This document shows positions 37,781 through 45,903 of a stretch of 64,000 nt of DNA, in pieces. Where the stretch lies: positions 62,001 to 126,000 of the forward strand of contig JADFXP010000002.1 of assembly GCA_015233465.1 (NCBI GenBank), read 5' to 3'. Within the stretch, counting starts at the first letter, position 1. Every line of letters begins with the position of its first letter. Below the pieces are notes generated by a model. It did not search any database. It was not told where the DNA came from and saw only the letters and a program-made list of their open reading frames with translations. A program made the translations under genes and the position numbers. Source of the DNA: Candidatus Magnetominusculus dajiuhuensis (GTDB lineage: Bacteria; Nitrospirota; Thermodesulfovibrionia; Thermodesulfovibrionales; Magnetobacteriaceae).

Positions 37781-38851
37781 TTAAGAAAGGTACCCTTCAA
37801 TTAGAAAATCGCTTCCTATTTTTTTTATTTTGTATTCCTTTAGTTGATGGGCTTCGTTGATTTTTTGAAATGTTTCTCCGCCTATTGCTGTGAGGGAGTC
37901 TTTGCCTCTGATAATTTTGGGAGCGATGAAAAACATTACCTTATCAACTATGGATTCTTCGAGTGCATGTCCTGCTAAAGTAGATCCGCCTTCAATTAAT
38001 ATTGACATGATTTGTCTTTTGCCGAGTTCTTCCATTAACCAGTTGAGGTCAAGTTTATCTTTATAAGTCAAGATTTCAATCCCATTATTTATTAGAATAG
38101 ATGAGCGCGGGTTTCCATCCTTACAGACTATGATTGTTGGCGGAGGGGTTTTTAAGACATTAAATCCGTCTGGGGTTTTAAGGTCAGGGTCTATAATAAT
38201 GCGTATAGGGTCAATGCCGCCTCTGATTCTTGCAGTAAAACTTGGGTTATCTGCTAAAACTGTGCCAATTGCAGAGAGCAGTCCATCACTTGCAGAGCGC
38301 AGTCTATGAACGACCTTTCTTGATTCCTCACATGTAATCCACTTTGAATGACCTTCTGGATCTGCAATCTTGCCGTCAAGCGTCATGGCAATCTTTAATG
38401 TGACGAAGGGGCGTTTTGTGGTGATATATTTTATATATGCCTCATTGAGTTTTTTAGCCTCATCTTCAAGTATGCCAATTTCAACATTAATCCCAGAAGC
38501 CTTTAGAATATCAACCCCCCTGCCAGAGACCATAGGATTAGGGTCTAACATCGCTATAAAAACATCTTTTATTTGAGAGGCAATAATCGCATTTGTACAC
38601 GGAGGCGTACGCTTATTTGTATGACAACAAGGCTCAAGCGTAACAAAAAGACTCGCGCCTTTGGCTCTATCCCCAGCCTGTTTTAAGACAAGAGCCTCTG
38701 CATGAGGAGTGCCGGGTTTACGGTGATAATCATTTGCGATTATCTCGCCATCCTTAATTAATAATGCCCCAACCATCGGATTGGGACTTGTCTTGCCCTC
38801 CGCCCGTTTCGCAAGGGAAAGGCATTTTTTCATTAGTGATGCTTTATTCAT
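37781..38851 (-). CDS. ribD: Bifunctional riboflavin biosynthesis deaminase/reductase
   Basis: Two steps of riboflavin synthesis: deamination and then side-chain reduction of the pyrimidine intermediate. The deaminase domain (about 1-145) has the zinc site HAEALVL and EPCCHTNKRTPPC. The reductase domain (about 147-350) has VTLKIAMTLDGKIA, SDGLLSAIGTVLADNPS and LIEGGSTLAG. The 356 residues are typical. No ribE or ribB gene is adjacent, so riboflavin genes are scattered. Confidence 0.96.
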   Translation of the reverse strand: MNKASLMKKCLSLAKRAEGKTSPNPMVGALLIKDGEIIANDYHRKPGTPHAEALVLKQAGDRAKGASLFVTLEPCCHTNKRTPPCTNAIIASQIKDVFIAMLDPNPMVSGRGVDILKASGINVEIGILEDEAKKLNEAYIKYITTKRPFVTLKIAMTLDGKIADPEGHSKWITCEESRKVVHRLRSASDGLLSAIGTVLADNPSFTARIRGGIDPIRIIIDPDLKTPDGFNVLKTPPPTIIVCKDGNPRSSILINNGIEILTYKDKLDLNWLMEELGKRQIMSILIEGGSTLAGHALEESIVDKVMFFIAPKIIRGKDSLTAIGGETFQKINEAHQLKEYKIKKIGSDFLIEGYLS

Positions 38852-38857
38852 TAGTAA

Positions 38858-38937
38858 CCCTTTAAGGGCTCTGCCCTTAAAAATCCCGCAAAGGGATTTT
38901 TGAAACGGGTCTGAGACCCTCCCTTTGAACCCATTAT
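38858..38937. repeat. Dispersed hairpin repeat, family 1, extended form
   Basis: TTTAAGGGCTCTGCCCTTAA, then CCCGCAAAGGGATTTTTGAA and the GGGTCTGAGACCC hairpin, ending GAACCCATTA. Located just upstream of ribD. Confidence 0.85.
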
Positions 38938-39006
38938 AAAATAAATTTATGCTAAATGGGAATCGGTGTGATATAATTTAATTGAATATATGATCAGAGG
39001 AATGAT

Positions 39007-39396
39007 ATGAATCAAGTGCAGAAAGAGTTAATATCACAAGAAAGAATAGAGGGGAAGATCTTTATTATTTTTATGTTTCAATTGACAAAGGATGAATATG
39101 ATTCTTTAAAGTCACAAATTGTGACCTTAAAACGAGGACAACATTGCAAATATCTACCTTATGCCTTTACAGAACAAGGCGTAGCAATGCTTTCAAGCGT
39201 TCTTAACTGCCAAAGAGCCATAACCGTTAATGTCCAAATAATGAGAACCTTTGTCAAATTCCGTGAAATGTCATTAACATATAAAGACTTATCTCAAAAA
39301 ATAGAGGAAATGGAACAAAAATACGACCAGCAGTTTAAGATAGTATTTGATACCCTTAGAGCCTTAATTGAAACCCCAAAGGTAAACTACAAATAA
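39007..39396 (+). pseudogene. Internally deleted ORF6N-domain protein
   Basis: The frame reads IEGKIFIIFMFQLTKDEYD. In the ORF6N family the N-terminal strand (KIxLIRGxKVMLDxDLAxLY) is separated from FMFQLTxxEY by about 40 residues. Here it joins directly, which I read as an in-frame deletion of the DNA-binding core. The rest (YLPYAFTEQGVAMLSSVL, IMRTFVKFRE) and the C-terminal coiled coil are intact. ORF6N proteins are phage or accessory DNA-binding proteins. It is still open, so it could be expressed, but probably without normal DNA binding. Confidence 0.7.
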
Positions 39397-39520
39397 ATTG
39401 AAGGATTTAAGGTGAAATAAATCTCCTTAATATTTAGTAAAAGTCTGGACTGAATTTAAAGTTTATATTATAAATGAAAATTTATATGATATAATATAAT
39501 CAAAGCAATTGATCTTTTAT

Positions 39521-39844
39521 ATGAATGAAATATTTGAAAAAATACTTAAACTTATTAGTTTGGGTGAGATTATAATATCAGATCATGGTTATGATGAATT
39601 AGCGGAGGATGGTATTTTGGTAATGGATGTTATGAATAATGTCACTAACGGAAAAGTTATTGAACAATACCCTGATTATCATAAAGGTCAGTGTGTGCTT
39701 GTCCTACAGAAAGATATAAATGGTAATCCTATACATGTTGTCTGGGGGATTCCAAGGAATAATTCAACTCCTGCTGTTTTAATTACTGCCTATAAGCCTG
39801 ACTCTTTAATCTGGGATGATAATTTTATGGAAAGAATTAAATGA
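39521..39844 (+). CDS. DUF4258-type small protein, putative toxin
   Basis: The 107-residue protein carries IISDHGYDELAEDGI and the later segment VIEQYPDYHKGQCVLV, typical of DUF4258 (RelE-like size). Its 3' end overlaps the next gene by 4 bases (ATGA), so the two are translated together, a usual toxin-antitoxin layout. The ATG at 39521 is chosen over TTG 39509. No promoter was identified. Confidence 0.7.
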   Translation: MNEIFEKILKLISLGEIIISDHGYDELAEDGILVMDVMNNVTNGKVIEQYPDYHKGQCVLVLQKDINGNPIHVVWGIPRNNSTPAVLITAYKPDSLIWDDNFMERIK

Positions 39845-40053
39845 ATAAAAGACGGCATATTAAATTAGTGCATGAAGGGAATTATATTGCTGAGGTTGCG
39901 ATAGAATTAATTGATGCTGATATTGGGTGGTCACCATATATTTCACTGCAAGATGCAGAGAAACTTGATAATGTGCGAATTGCCTTAAGGAAAGAAGATA
40001 TTATTTTAGCATCTAAACTTGCTAGAGTTTATTCCCTCACCCCTATTTCTTAA
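39841..40053 (+). CDS. Small partner of the DUF4258 protein, putative antitoxin
   Basis: 70 residues, starting by 4-base overlap with the DUF4258 gene. The sequence YIAEVAIELIDADIGWSPYISLQDAEKLDNVRIALRKED is common in partners of DUF4258 proteins. It has no clear DNA-binding motif. The family is not named here; the antitoxin role is inferred from linkage. Confidence 0.6.
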   Translation: MNKRRHIKLVHEGNYIAEVAIELIDADIGWSPYISLQDAEKLDNVRIALRKEDIILASKLARVYSLTPIS

Positions 40054-40058
40054 TAAAT

Positions 40059-40736
40059 GTGAAAATTTCAATCATAATACCAGTTTTAAACGAAGAAAAA
40101 ATACTCTCCAAAACCCTTAGCTCAATCAACCTTCAAGGTAATGAATTAATCATTGTAGACGGCGGAAGCACAGATAACACATTAGAAATCGCGAATAAAT
40201 TTACAGATAAGATTATTTCCTCAAAAAAGGGTAGGGGCGCTCAATTATCCGCTGGGGCTGGGGCTGCATCTCACAATATTCTATTTATCCTCCATGCAGA
40301 CTGCATCCCGCCTCAAAATACTTTTGATTTAATCAGAAAAACTCTTAATATTAAAGGAGTAAGCGCTGGTTCATTTATGTTTGGAATAGACTTAAAGGGT
40401 ATCCCATTTAGAATAATAGAACTTGCAGTTTTTGTTAGGTCATTGATTACAAGGATACCATATGGTGATCAAGGTTTATTTATGACGAAGGCTGCTTATC
40501 AAGAAATTGGAGGATTTAATGATCTGCCTATTATGGAAGATATTGATATTGCTCAAAGATTAAAAAAACATGGCAGAATTGTATTTTTGAGAGAAAAAAT
40601 GATTGTTTCAGCAAGGCGATGGCTTAAAGAAGGCATTTTATATACAACACTGAGAGATTGGAGCATTGCACTGATGTATACATTTTTCAATATTAATCCT
40701 AAACGGCTTATCAGGCATTATAAAGATGTTAGATGA
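40059..40736 (+). CDS. GT2 glycosyltransferase of the TIGR04283 (arsenosugar-associated) type
   Basis: The 225 residues start at GTG 40059. The GT-A core shows SIIIPVLNEEKILSKTL, VDGGSTDNT, HADCIPP and YGDQGLF, followed by METD-like MEDIDIAQRL. The family name comes from arsenosugar clusters, but its substrate is not known and no arsM or arsenic gene is visible here. It starts 5 bases after the previous small gene and overlaps the next by 11 bases. Confidence 0.87.
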   Translation: MKISIIIPVLNEEKILSKTLSSINLQGNELIIVDGGSTDNTLEIANKFTDKIISSKKGRGAQLSAGAGAASHNILFILHADCIPPQNTFDLIRKTLNIKGVSAGSFMFGIDLKGIPFRIIELAVFVRSLITRIPYGDQGLFMTKAAYQEIGGFNDLPIMEDIDIAQRLKKHGRIVFLREKMIVSARRWLKEGILYTTLRDWSIALMYTFFNINPKRLIRHYKDVR

Positions 40737-41313
40737 TAATGCGCTCATAATATTTGCAAAATATCCTGACCCATCAACTGTAAAGACTCGTCTAAGTCCA
40801 GTGTTAAATGATGATGATAGAGCTGAACTTTATATAAAAATGATGCGGGGAACGTTTGAGAAATTCGGACATTTATTTGGTATAACAACTTATATATTTT
40901 ATACGCCGATAGAGAGTGATGAATATTTTAGACAATTTGGGCTTGCAATAAGTCCTCAAGAAGGTTTAGACCTTGGAGAGCGTATGTTTAATGCTATTAA
41001 ACAAATGCTTTCGCTTGGATTTAAAAATGTATCCATAATTGGAACGGATATTCCAGATCTGACGATTGATATTATCAATGAAGGATATGAGCGGTTAATG
41101 GATAATGACCTTGTTATAGGTGAAGCCTTGGACGGAGGGTATTATCTTATTGGGATGAAGAAGGCATATCCCGAACTTTTTACCTCTATTGCGTGGTCAA
41201 CGGATATAGTGGCAGAGCAAACATTGATAAGGGCAGGCGGACTTGGTTTGAATTATTATAAATTGAAGGTATTAAGGGATATTGACCGTCCTGAGGATTT
41301 AGTATTTGTTTAA
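40726..41313 (+). CDS. DUF2064/TIGR04282 glycosyltransferase-like protein
   Basis: The 195 residues begin ALIIFAKYPDPSTVKTRL, followed by SIIGTDIPDL and ALDGGYYLIGMKK, the nucleotidyltransferase-like (GT-A) core of DUF2064 proteins. Known to be paired with TIGR04283 proteins. The two here overlap and are one operon. Function beyond a probable sugar transfer or nucleotidyl transfer is not shown. Confidence 0.87.
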   Translation: MLDDNALIIFAKYPDPSTVKTRLSPVLNDDDRAELYIKMMRGTFEKFGHLFGITTYIFYTPIESDEYFRQFGLAISPQEGLDLGERMFNAIKQMLSLGFKNVSIIGTDIPDLTIDIINEGYERLMDNDLVIGEALDGGYYLIGMKKAYPELFTSIAWSTDIVAEQTLIRAGGLGLNYYKLKVLRDIDRPEDLVFV

Positions 41314-41456
41314 ACCTGAATAAAAGACTTTTTACCACAGAGGAAAATATTTATAATTTAAAATATTCAATCTTCTTAATCTTTTCTCTGCGTCTCTGCA
41401 GTGAATTCAATTTTTTCATCTTTGACAGTAATATTTAATAAATGTTAGACTGATTT

Positions 41457-42014
41457 ATGGACAAAGAAAAGATAAAAGAAGGCGTGAGGCTTATGCTTGA
41501 AGGAATAGGCGAGGATATTAATAGGCCGGGCATATTAGATACGCCTCAAAGAATGGCAGATATGTTTGAGGATATATTTTCTGGGCTGTCAACGCCGACT
41601 GAAGAGTTATTAAAACCCATAGAGGGCGAGAATCATGATGAAATGGTAATGCTTAAAAATATACCATTTTATTCAGTATGCGAGCATCATCTGCTTCCAT
41701 TTTTTGGTAAGGCGCATATAGCATATGTTCCAAACGCTGGAAAGATTGTGGGAATTGGGGAGCTTGCAAAGGCACTTGATATACTAGCAAGGAGACCGCA
41801 GGTTCAAGAGAGACTCTCTACGCAGCTAGCTGATATGATAATGAACAGATTAAAACCTAAAGGAGCAATGGTTATTATTGATGCTGAACATTTATGTTTA
41901 AGCATGAGGGGTATTAGAAAGCCCGGTTCAAGAACCGTTACATCTGCAGTAAGGGGAATATTTAGGACAAAACAATCTACGCGGGAAGAGATGCTTGAAT
42001 TGATAAAGCAGTGA
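41457..42014 (+). CDS. folE: GTP cyclohydrolase I
   Basis: First step of tetrahydrofolate (and biopterin-type) synthesis: GTP to dihydroneopterin triphosphate. Length 185. The catalytic zinc ligands are seen in [16 protein letters not shown], and [15 protein letters not shown] carries the other Cys and conserved arginines. It stands alone. No other fol gene is adjacent. Confidence 0.97.
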   Translation: MDKEKIKEGVRLMLEGIGEDINRPGILDTPQRMADMFEDIFSGLSTPTEELLKPIEGENHDEMVMLKNIPFYSVCEHHLLPFFGKAHIAYVPNAGKIVGIGELAKALDILARRPQVQERLSTQLADMIMNRLKPKGAMVIIDAEHLCLSMRGIRKPGSRTVTSAVRGIFRTKQSTREEMLELIKQ

Positions 42015-42264
42015 ATGATTAATTATATTATTAAATAGTTTTAGTCTTCAATTATGTCGAGTATTGTTGAATGTTGGCAGTAGAGATTGACTGATATTAT
42101 TTAAAAGACCTTTCTGTTATTACAATGCCTTATAAGAATCAGATAGAGAGTATGGTGTTTGATGATCTGCCTTTTGAAAATTAGTAAACATTGTTTTCAA
42201 ATTTTTTTACATTTCTTGTATTTTATTTAAAAATAGTTAAAAAGTTGCTTGTTTTGTAATCTAT

Positions 42265-42293
42265 TTGTCACATATATTATGCTATGATATATT
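42265..42293 (+). promoter_or_regulatory. Sigma-70-like promoter for the small acidic peptide gene
   Basis: TTGTCA (42265-42270), 17-base spacer, TATATT (42288-42293). The start would fall near 42300, leaving an 80-base leader before the ATG. The rest of the 42015-42380 spacer has no gene. A 19-codon frame at 42127 is too short to call. Confidence 0.6.
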
Positions 42294-42380
42294 TATGAAT
42301 AATGGGTCAAATTCTATTCAATTGTAGCTTAGTATTTGTCCCCACTTATAATAAATTTTAAATGTAGGGAGGTGAAAAAC

Positions 42381-42536
42381 ATGTCTGGAGACGCTAATGA
42401 TACTTTTGAATCTTCACAAGCTAAGGGAATAGCAGAAGCAACAACTAGCGGTATTTTATCACCACAGGGGAGCACGGAAACATCCACATCATTTATTACA
42501 AGGCAAAATGCTTTTAACGATGCGAAAAAAGAGTAG
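42381..42536 (+). CDS. Small acidic Ser/Thr-rich peptide with its own promoter and terminator
   Basis: A 51-residue peptide with a strong AGGGAGGTG site 7 bases before ATG 42381. It starts MSGDANDTFESSQAK, is rich in Ser, Thr, Ala and Glu, and has no Cys or hydrophobic segment, so it is probably soluble and unstructured. A promoter-like sequence lies 88 bases upstream and an intrinsic terminator 27 bases after the stop. The layout of a dedicated, tight transcription unit supports it as a real gene. The family is unknown. Confidence 0.55.
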   Translation: MSGDANDTFESSQAKGIAEATTSGILSPQGSTETSTSFITRQNAFNDAKKE

Positions 42537-42562
42537 ATTTTTTGAAGTCTATAATAATCTGT

Positions 42563-42603
42563 GACAAAAATACCCGACACTTTTAGATGGCGGGTATTTT
42601 GTC
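42563..42603 (+). terminator. Intrinsic terminator after the small acidic peptide gene
   Basis: GACAAAAATACCCG pairs with CGGGTATTTTGTC (one bulged A), with a 14-base loop. Confidence 0.8.
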
Positions 42604-42718
42604 TGGATTAATAAAAGGGATCTGGCACAATATTGTTTGTAAGGATTGATTAGTGTTTGACTCAATTATACGACCCCATTAAATTAGCAACAGCCCCTAT
42701 ATTTTATAGATAATAAAA

Positions 42719-42756
42719 AGAGGGAATTGAGAGCTAATTAGCCCTTAATTCCCTCT
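42719..42756 (-). terminator. Terminator of the triheme cytochrome gene
   Basis: AGAGGGAATTGAG pairs with CTTAATTCCCTCT, with an inner GCTAATTAGC palindrome. On the minus strand it is followed by CTTTTTATTA, the U-run. It ends transcription from the cytochrome gene at 42780-43139. Confidence 0.8.
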
Positions 42757-42779
42757 ATATTATATCGTAACAAAAGAAC

Positions 42780-43139
42780 TTACTTTCTATGACATCTTAC
42801 GCAGCTCTCTTTATCATCCTTTTTAACAGCAAATGATTTTTTGCCATTATGGCATGCGCCGCAATATTTACCTGCATAAATATCAGCCATTGTAATCTTA
42901 GTCGGCCCGCCATTAACCAAATTAGACTTCTTAGCATCATTAACACTCATGAAAATACTACCGTGGCAGTCTGAACATTTAACCCCAACAAGTGAATGTA
43001 CGGTTCCGTCAAAGATAATCTTAGTGCCATCACCAGTATGTGTATATACTAGTGTCTGACCTTTTGGTACGGCAAAAGCGGTTGATGCGAGAGTTATGGA
43101 AGAAATAATTACTAATAAAATAACTAATTTCATCTTCAT
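42780..43139 (-). CDS. Secreted triheme c-type cytochrome (c7-like)
   Basis: A signal peptide (1 to about 23) leads to the periplasm. The 119-residue precursor holds three CxxCH heme sites: CSDCH, CGACH and CVRCH, with further His (VHSLVGVKC and others) as likely second ligands. Size and heme count resemble periplasmic cytochromes c7/c3. A role in electron transfer between the inner membrane and periplasmic reductases such as the octaheme protein at 56984 is plausible but not shown. It is a single gene with a promoter and terminator of its own. Confidence 0.9.
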   Translation of the reverse strand: MKMKLVILLVIISSITLASTAFAVPKGQTLVYTHTGDGTKIIFDGTVHSLVGVKCSDCHGSIFMSVNDAKKSNLVNGGPTKITMADIYAGKYCGACHNGKKSFAVKKDDKESCVRCHRK

Positions 43140-43197
43140 CTTAGACCTCCTCCTTAAAAAGATTTAGATACTAATTAACTATTTTGAATAGCAAATT

Positions 43198-43227
43198 AGG
43201 ATAAAACTTTTATTGAGTAAATGTCAA
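43198..43227 (-). promoter_or_regulatory. Sigma-70-like promoter of the triheme cytochrome gene
   Basis: On the minus strand TTGACA (43227-43222), 18-base spacer, TATCCT (43203-43198). The start point would lie about 50 bases before the ATG at 43139, whose AAGGAGG site is evident. Confidence 0.65.
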
Positions 43228-43368
43228 GTTAAAAAAGTATAATTGCTTTATGTTGTGCTAATTTGGGATGATAATTGCGATAGGATGATGGATTAAATAG
43301 TGTTTGACACAAATTAGTCGACACATTAGTCTGACCAAAGCAGCCTTGCCGAACGGACACTTTATATC

Positions 43369-43890
43369 TTATTGAGTTTTTTGCCAAAAATGTAATGTCT
43401 CTTTTGAGATTTTATGCGGATTTTGTAATGCTATTTCTTCAAGTTTAAGTAATAGCTTTGAAGAACACTTTTCTAAACTAAGCAGTCTTAAACTCCTTAA
43501 AATTCTTGTCAAACGAAGATGGTTATGATTATTAGGGCTTAACCAATTCTCAGCTTTTTTTGTAAAATTCATATCACATGTAATTATAGATTCTATATTT
43601 AGAGGCGGACCACATAAGAAGCCGTAAAAATGCAACATACGACTGCAACTTTTACATAAATTATCTTGTAATATGACGTTTTTAGAAAACTCATACCTTA
43701 TCTCTTTATCAATAAGTGGAGCTAAAAGGTTGTATTGTGATTCTGTCTCTAAAGGAAATAACCATTGTATAAAATCATGGTAAGACTCAAGCTGATCATC
43801 TGAATATTTTAGAATATCAGATAGAAAGCGATGTTTATCATCTGTCTCTTTACCCAGATAAAAATTAATTATTATATTGCGTTTATTCAT
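43369..43890 (-). CDS. Opioid-growth-factor-receptor (OGFr) domain protein
   Basis: The 173 residues carry the conserved OGFr core: INFYLGKETDDKHRF, then LESYHDFIQWLFPLETES, and later NNHNHLRLTRILRSLRLL. This domain, first named in vertebrates, occurs in scattered bacteria; its function is unknown. Here it is the second gene of a two-gene operon, 15 bases after the two-TM macro protein. There is no signal peptide, so it is cytoplasmic. The pairing suggests it either makes or reads the ligand sensed by the macro domain. Confidence 0.85.
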   Translation of the reverse strand: MNKRNIIINFYLGKETDDKHRFLSDILKYSDDQLESYHDFIQWLFPLETESQYNLLAPLIDKEIRYEFSKNVILQDNLCKSCSRMLHFYGFLCGPPLNIESIITCDMNFTKKAENWLSPNNHNHLRLTRILRSLRLLSLEKCSSKLLLKLEEIALQNPHKISKETLHFWQKTQ

Positions 43891-43905
43891 CTATATTCAT
43901 CTCCA

Positions 43906-44865
43906 TTAATATTTTTGAGCTAAAGAAAGTAATTCACGAACTTGTTCATGAGAAATTATCGACTCAGTATCTTTATCTCTTTGAAATACAATAATTCTAA
44001 TTAATTTAATATTGTTACCAGAAGGCTTCTTCTTTATTCGCTCTACAAAAGCAATTAACATACAATTTAAAGATACCAAAGGAGGTATACCGCCCTTCCC
44101 GGTACCTAATAATGGAATAACAACAGTATTAAGCGGGGTCTTATTTGTCCCTTTAATCTCATCAAGTTTATATAGACCCTCTACTGAGTTACAAATATTA
44201 GAAGCTTTACATTGGATATCATTTTTTATTGTAACACTTGTTACTGCCAGCAAAACCATCTTAGCAATCCCCTGTATGTTATGAAAAAAAGGTGTACCTT
44301 TTGGTGCCTTTTTAATACCTGTTGTAGTTTCTTTCCAATTTACAGATTTTTCTGAATGCCACTTTTTCAATGCTTCAGAAATATCATTAAATTGATCAAA
44401 TGACAATGATTGTTTACAAAAGGAACCTAAAGCACTATTTATGTCTTTAAAGCAATTAGAATTAAAATGTTCATTCACAGGAAATACAACACATGAGTTA
44501 TCCCCCCACTGATACAGATTTTGCAATGTTCCAAAGCAAACCTCAATTGTAGCATGCATTATTTTTATTCGAAAGCTATGTTCAACACTATATACTTCTG
44601 GATTTTTTGTTTTACCAGCACCTTTTAAAATCATTATCATGAAGACAACCATTAGGGTTACGAACATAAGACCAATACAGGCCGGTATCAATGCTACGTC
44701 CATTTTTTTAGTTTCTAAATCAATATTATGAATATCCTTAACTTCAAATATTCCAAAAAAAAGAAATAGAATACCCGCAATTAAAAAAACAACACAGAAT
44801 AACATCATAGAATGTTCTTTATTCTTAAAAAACCCAAAAAATTCTTTTATAATCTTTAGATCCAT
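43906..44865 (-). CDS. Two-TM macro-domain protein, Thoeris-II ThsA-like
   Basis: The 319 residues start with two membrane helices (about 18-40 and 57-81) and continue into a cytoplasmic macro domain (about 97-319). Macro marks are VVFPVNEHFNSNCF and VVIPLLGTGKGGIPPLVSLN. Two TM segments plus macro is the layout of type II Thoeris ThsA, which binds an ADP-ribose-type signal made by a TIR protein and then disrupts the membrane. No TIR gene is nearby; the partner here is an OGFr-domain protein. The similarity to ThsA is in architecture and motif, not shown by alignment. Confidence 0.78.
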   Translation of the reverse strand: MDLKIIKEFFGFFKNKEHSMMLFCVVFLIAGILFLFFGIFEVKDIHNIDLETKKMDVALIPACIGLMFVTLMVVFMIMILKGAGKTKNPEVYSVEHSFRIKIMHATIEVCFGTLQNLYQWGDNSCVVFPVNEHFNSNCFKDINSALGSFCKQSLSFDQFNDISEALKKWHSEKSVNWKETTTGIKKAPKGTPFFHNIQGIAKMVLLAVTSVTIKNDIQCKASNICNSVEGLYKLDEIKGTNKTPLNTVVIPLLGTGKGGIPPLVSLNCMLIAFVERIKKKPSGNNIKLIRIIVFQRDKDTESIISHEQVRELLSLAQKY

Positions 44866-45116
44866 TTCTCACCCAAAAAAATAGTGGTTAATTAGGGATA
44901 GAAGCTATTTAGTCCTCTAAAAATATAACCCCAACTTCAAACATTAAACTATCATAACATATCTTATGTGACAAATCAATGACAAAATTGATGTTTTTTG
45001 TCGGTTTTTTCACTTTTCTTTAAGATAATACAATTATTATTAAAATTAATTTAACTGAGTGCCATTTTTTAACGTCAACATCTAACTTCATGATGACTAC
45101 ATCTAAGATATAAAGA

Positions 45117-45144
45117 TTGAAATATATATAATCTTTGCTATAAA
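45117..45144 (+). promoter_or_regulatory. Sigma-70-like promoter of metV-metF
   Basis: TTGAAA (45117-45122), 16-base spacer, TATAAA (45139-45144). It is about 70 bases before the metV start. The 44866-45222 spacer holds this promoter and probably the divergent start of the macro gene; no riboswitch was recognised. Confidence 0.55.
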
Positions 45145-45222
45145 ATAGGACTATGCTGAAAATGTGCAATTCAGTATTATAAAATTTATGATATTTTATC
45201 CAAATAAATGGAGGAGTTATAG

Positions 45223-45903
45223 ATGATTATTTCAAAGAAAAAAGATCATGAGGAATTGCTGTCGTTAATTGGTAATTACAACAGTTTCTTCCTTATCGGC
45301 TGCTCAGAATGCGCGTCACTTTGCGGTACTGGAAATGATGAGGCAATCGCTGAGTTGACCGAAAAATTAAAGGCTGCTGGAAAGACTGTTGTTAGCGCTA
45401 CAATTCCTAAAACCGGCTGTCAGACCCTCGGAACAAAAACCGAACTGAAAAAATTTAAGGAATTTACTGATAAGGCTGACGCTATCATCGTTATGTCATG
45501 CGGGGCTGGCACTCAGTCTGCTGTAGAGATATTCCCTGATAAACCCGTATTTCCTGCAAATAATACGTTGTTTTTAGGTAATATGACCAGATTTCAGGTC
45601 TTTGATGAGAGATGTTCTCTATGCGGAGAATGTATTATTGGACTCACTGGAGGCATTTGTCCAGTTACTAACTGTCCAAAGGGACTTTTGAACGGTCCTT
45701 GCGGCGGTATGTCTGACGGTAATTGCGAGGTCTCCCCTGATATAAAATGCGCTTGGGTCAGGATTTATGAAAGACAAAAAAAGATCGGAAATCTTGAACA
45801 AATGAAAGAGATTATCCCTGCTAAAAATTGGTCTGCTAATCAAAGACCTGCTAATCTTAGTTTAAAAGAGAAAAAAGATAAGACAAATGAGGTGAAAAAA
45901 TAA
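45223..45903 (+). CDS. metV: MetV-type methylenetetrahydrofolate reductase partner protein
   Basis: The 226 residues match the MTHFR C-terminal-like family seen as MetV. Cys sets are CSECASLCG, then CSLCGECIIGLTGGICPVTNC, then GPCGGMSDGNCE, likely binding Fe-S or zinc. MetV forms a complex with MetF in acetogens and other anaerobes, the flavin- and Fe-S-dependent form of MTHFR. The end overlaps metF by 1 base (TAATG), so the two are coupled. GGAGG precedes the ATG. Confidence 0.88.
   Translation: MIISKKKDHEELLSLIGNYNSFFLIGCSECASLCGTGNDEAIAELTEKLKAAGKTVVSATIPKTGCQTLGTKTELKKFKEFTDKADAIIVMSCGAGTQSAVEIFPDKPVFPANNTLFLGNMTRFQVFDERCSLCGECIIGLTGGICPVTNCPKGLLNGPCGGMSDGNCEVSPDIKCAWVRIYERQKKIGNLEQMKEIIPAKNWSANQRPANLSLKEKKDKTNEVKK

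Noticed and set aside
42127-42186. Short frame starting MPYKNQIESMVFDDLPFEN
   Set aside because: Nineteen codons with no ribosome-binding site or terminator; it may be a fragment of a decayed gene, but no family is recognised.
44866-45222. A TIR-domain gene to complete a Thoeris-II pair
   Set aside because: Searched both strands around the macro gene and found no reading frame with TIR features; the partner at hand is the OGFr protein.
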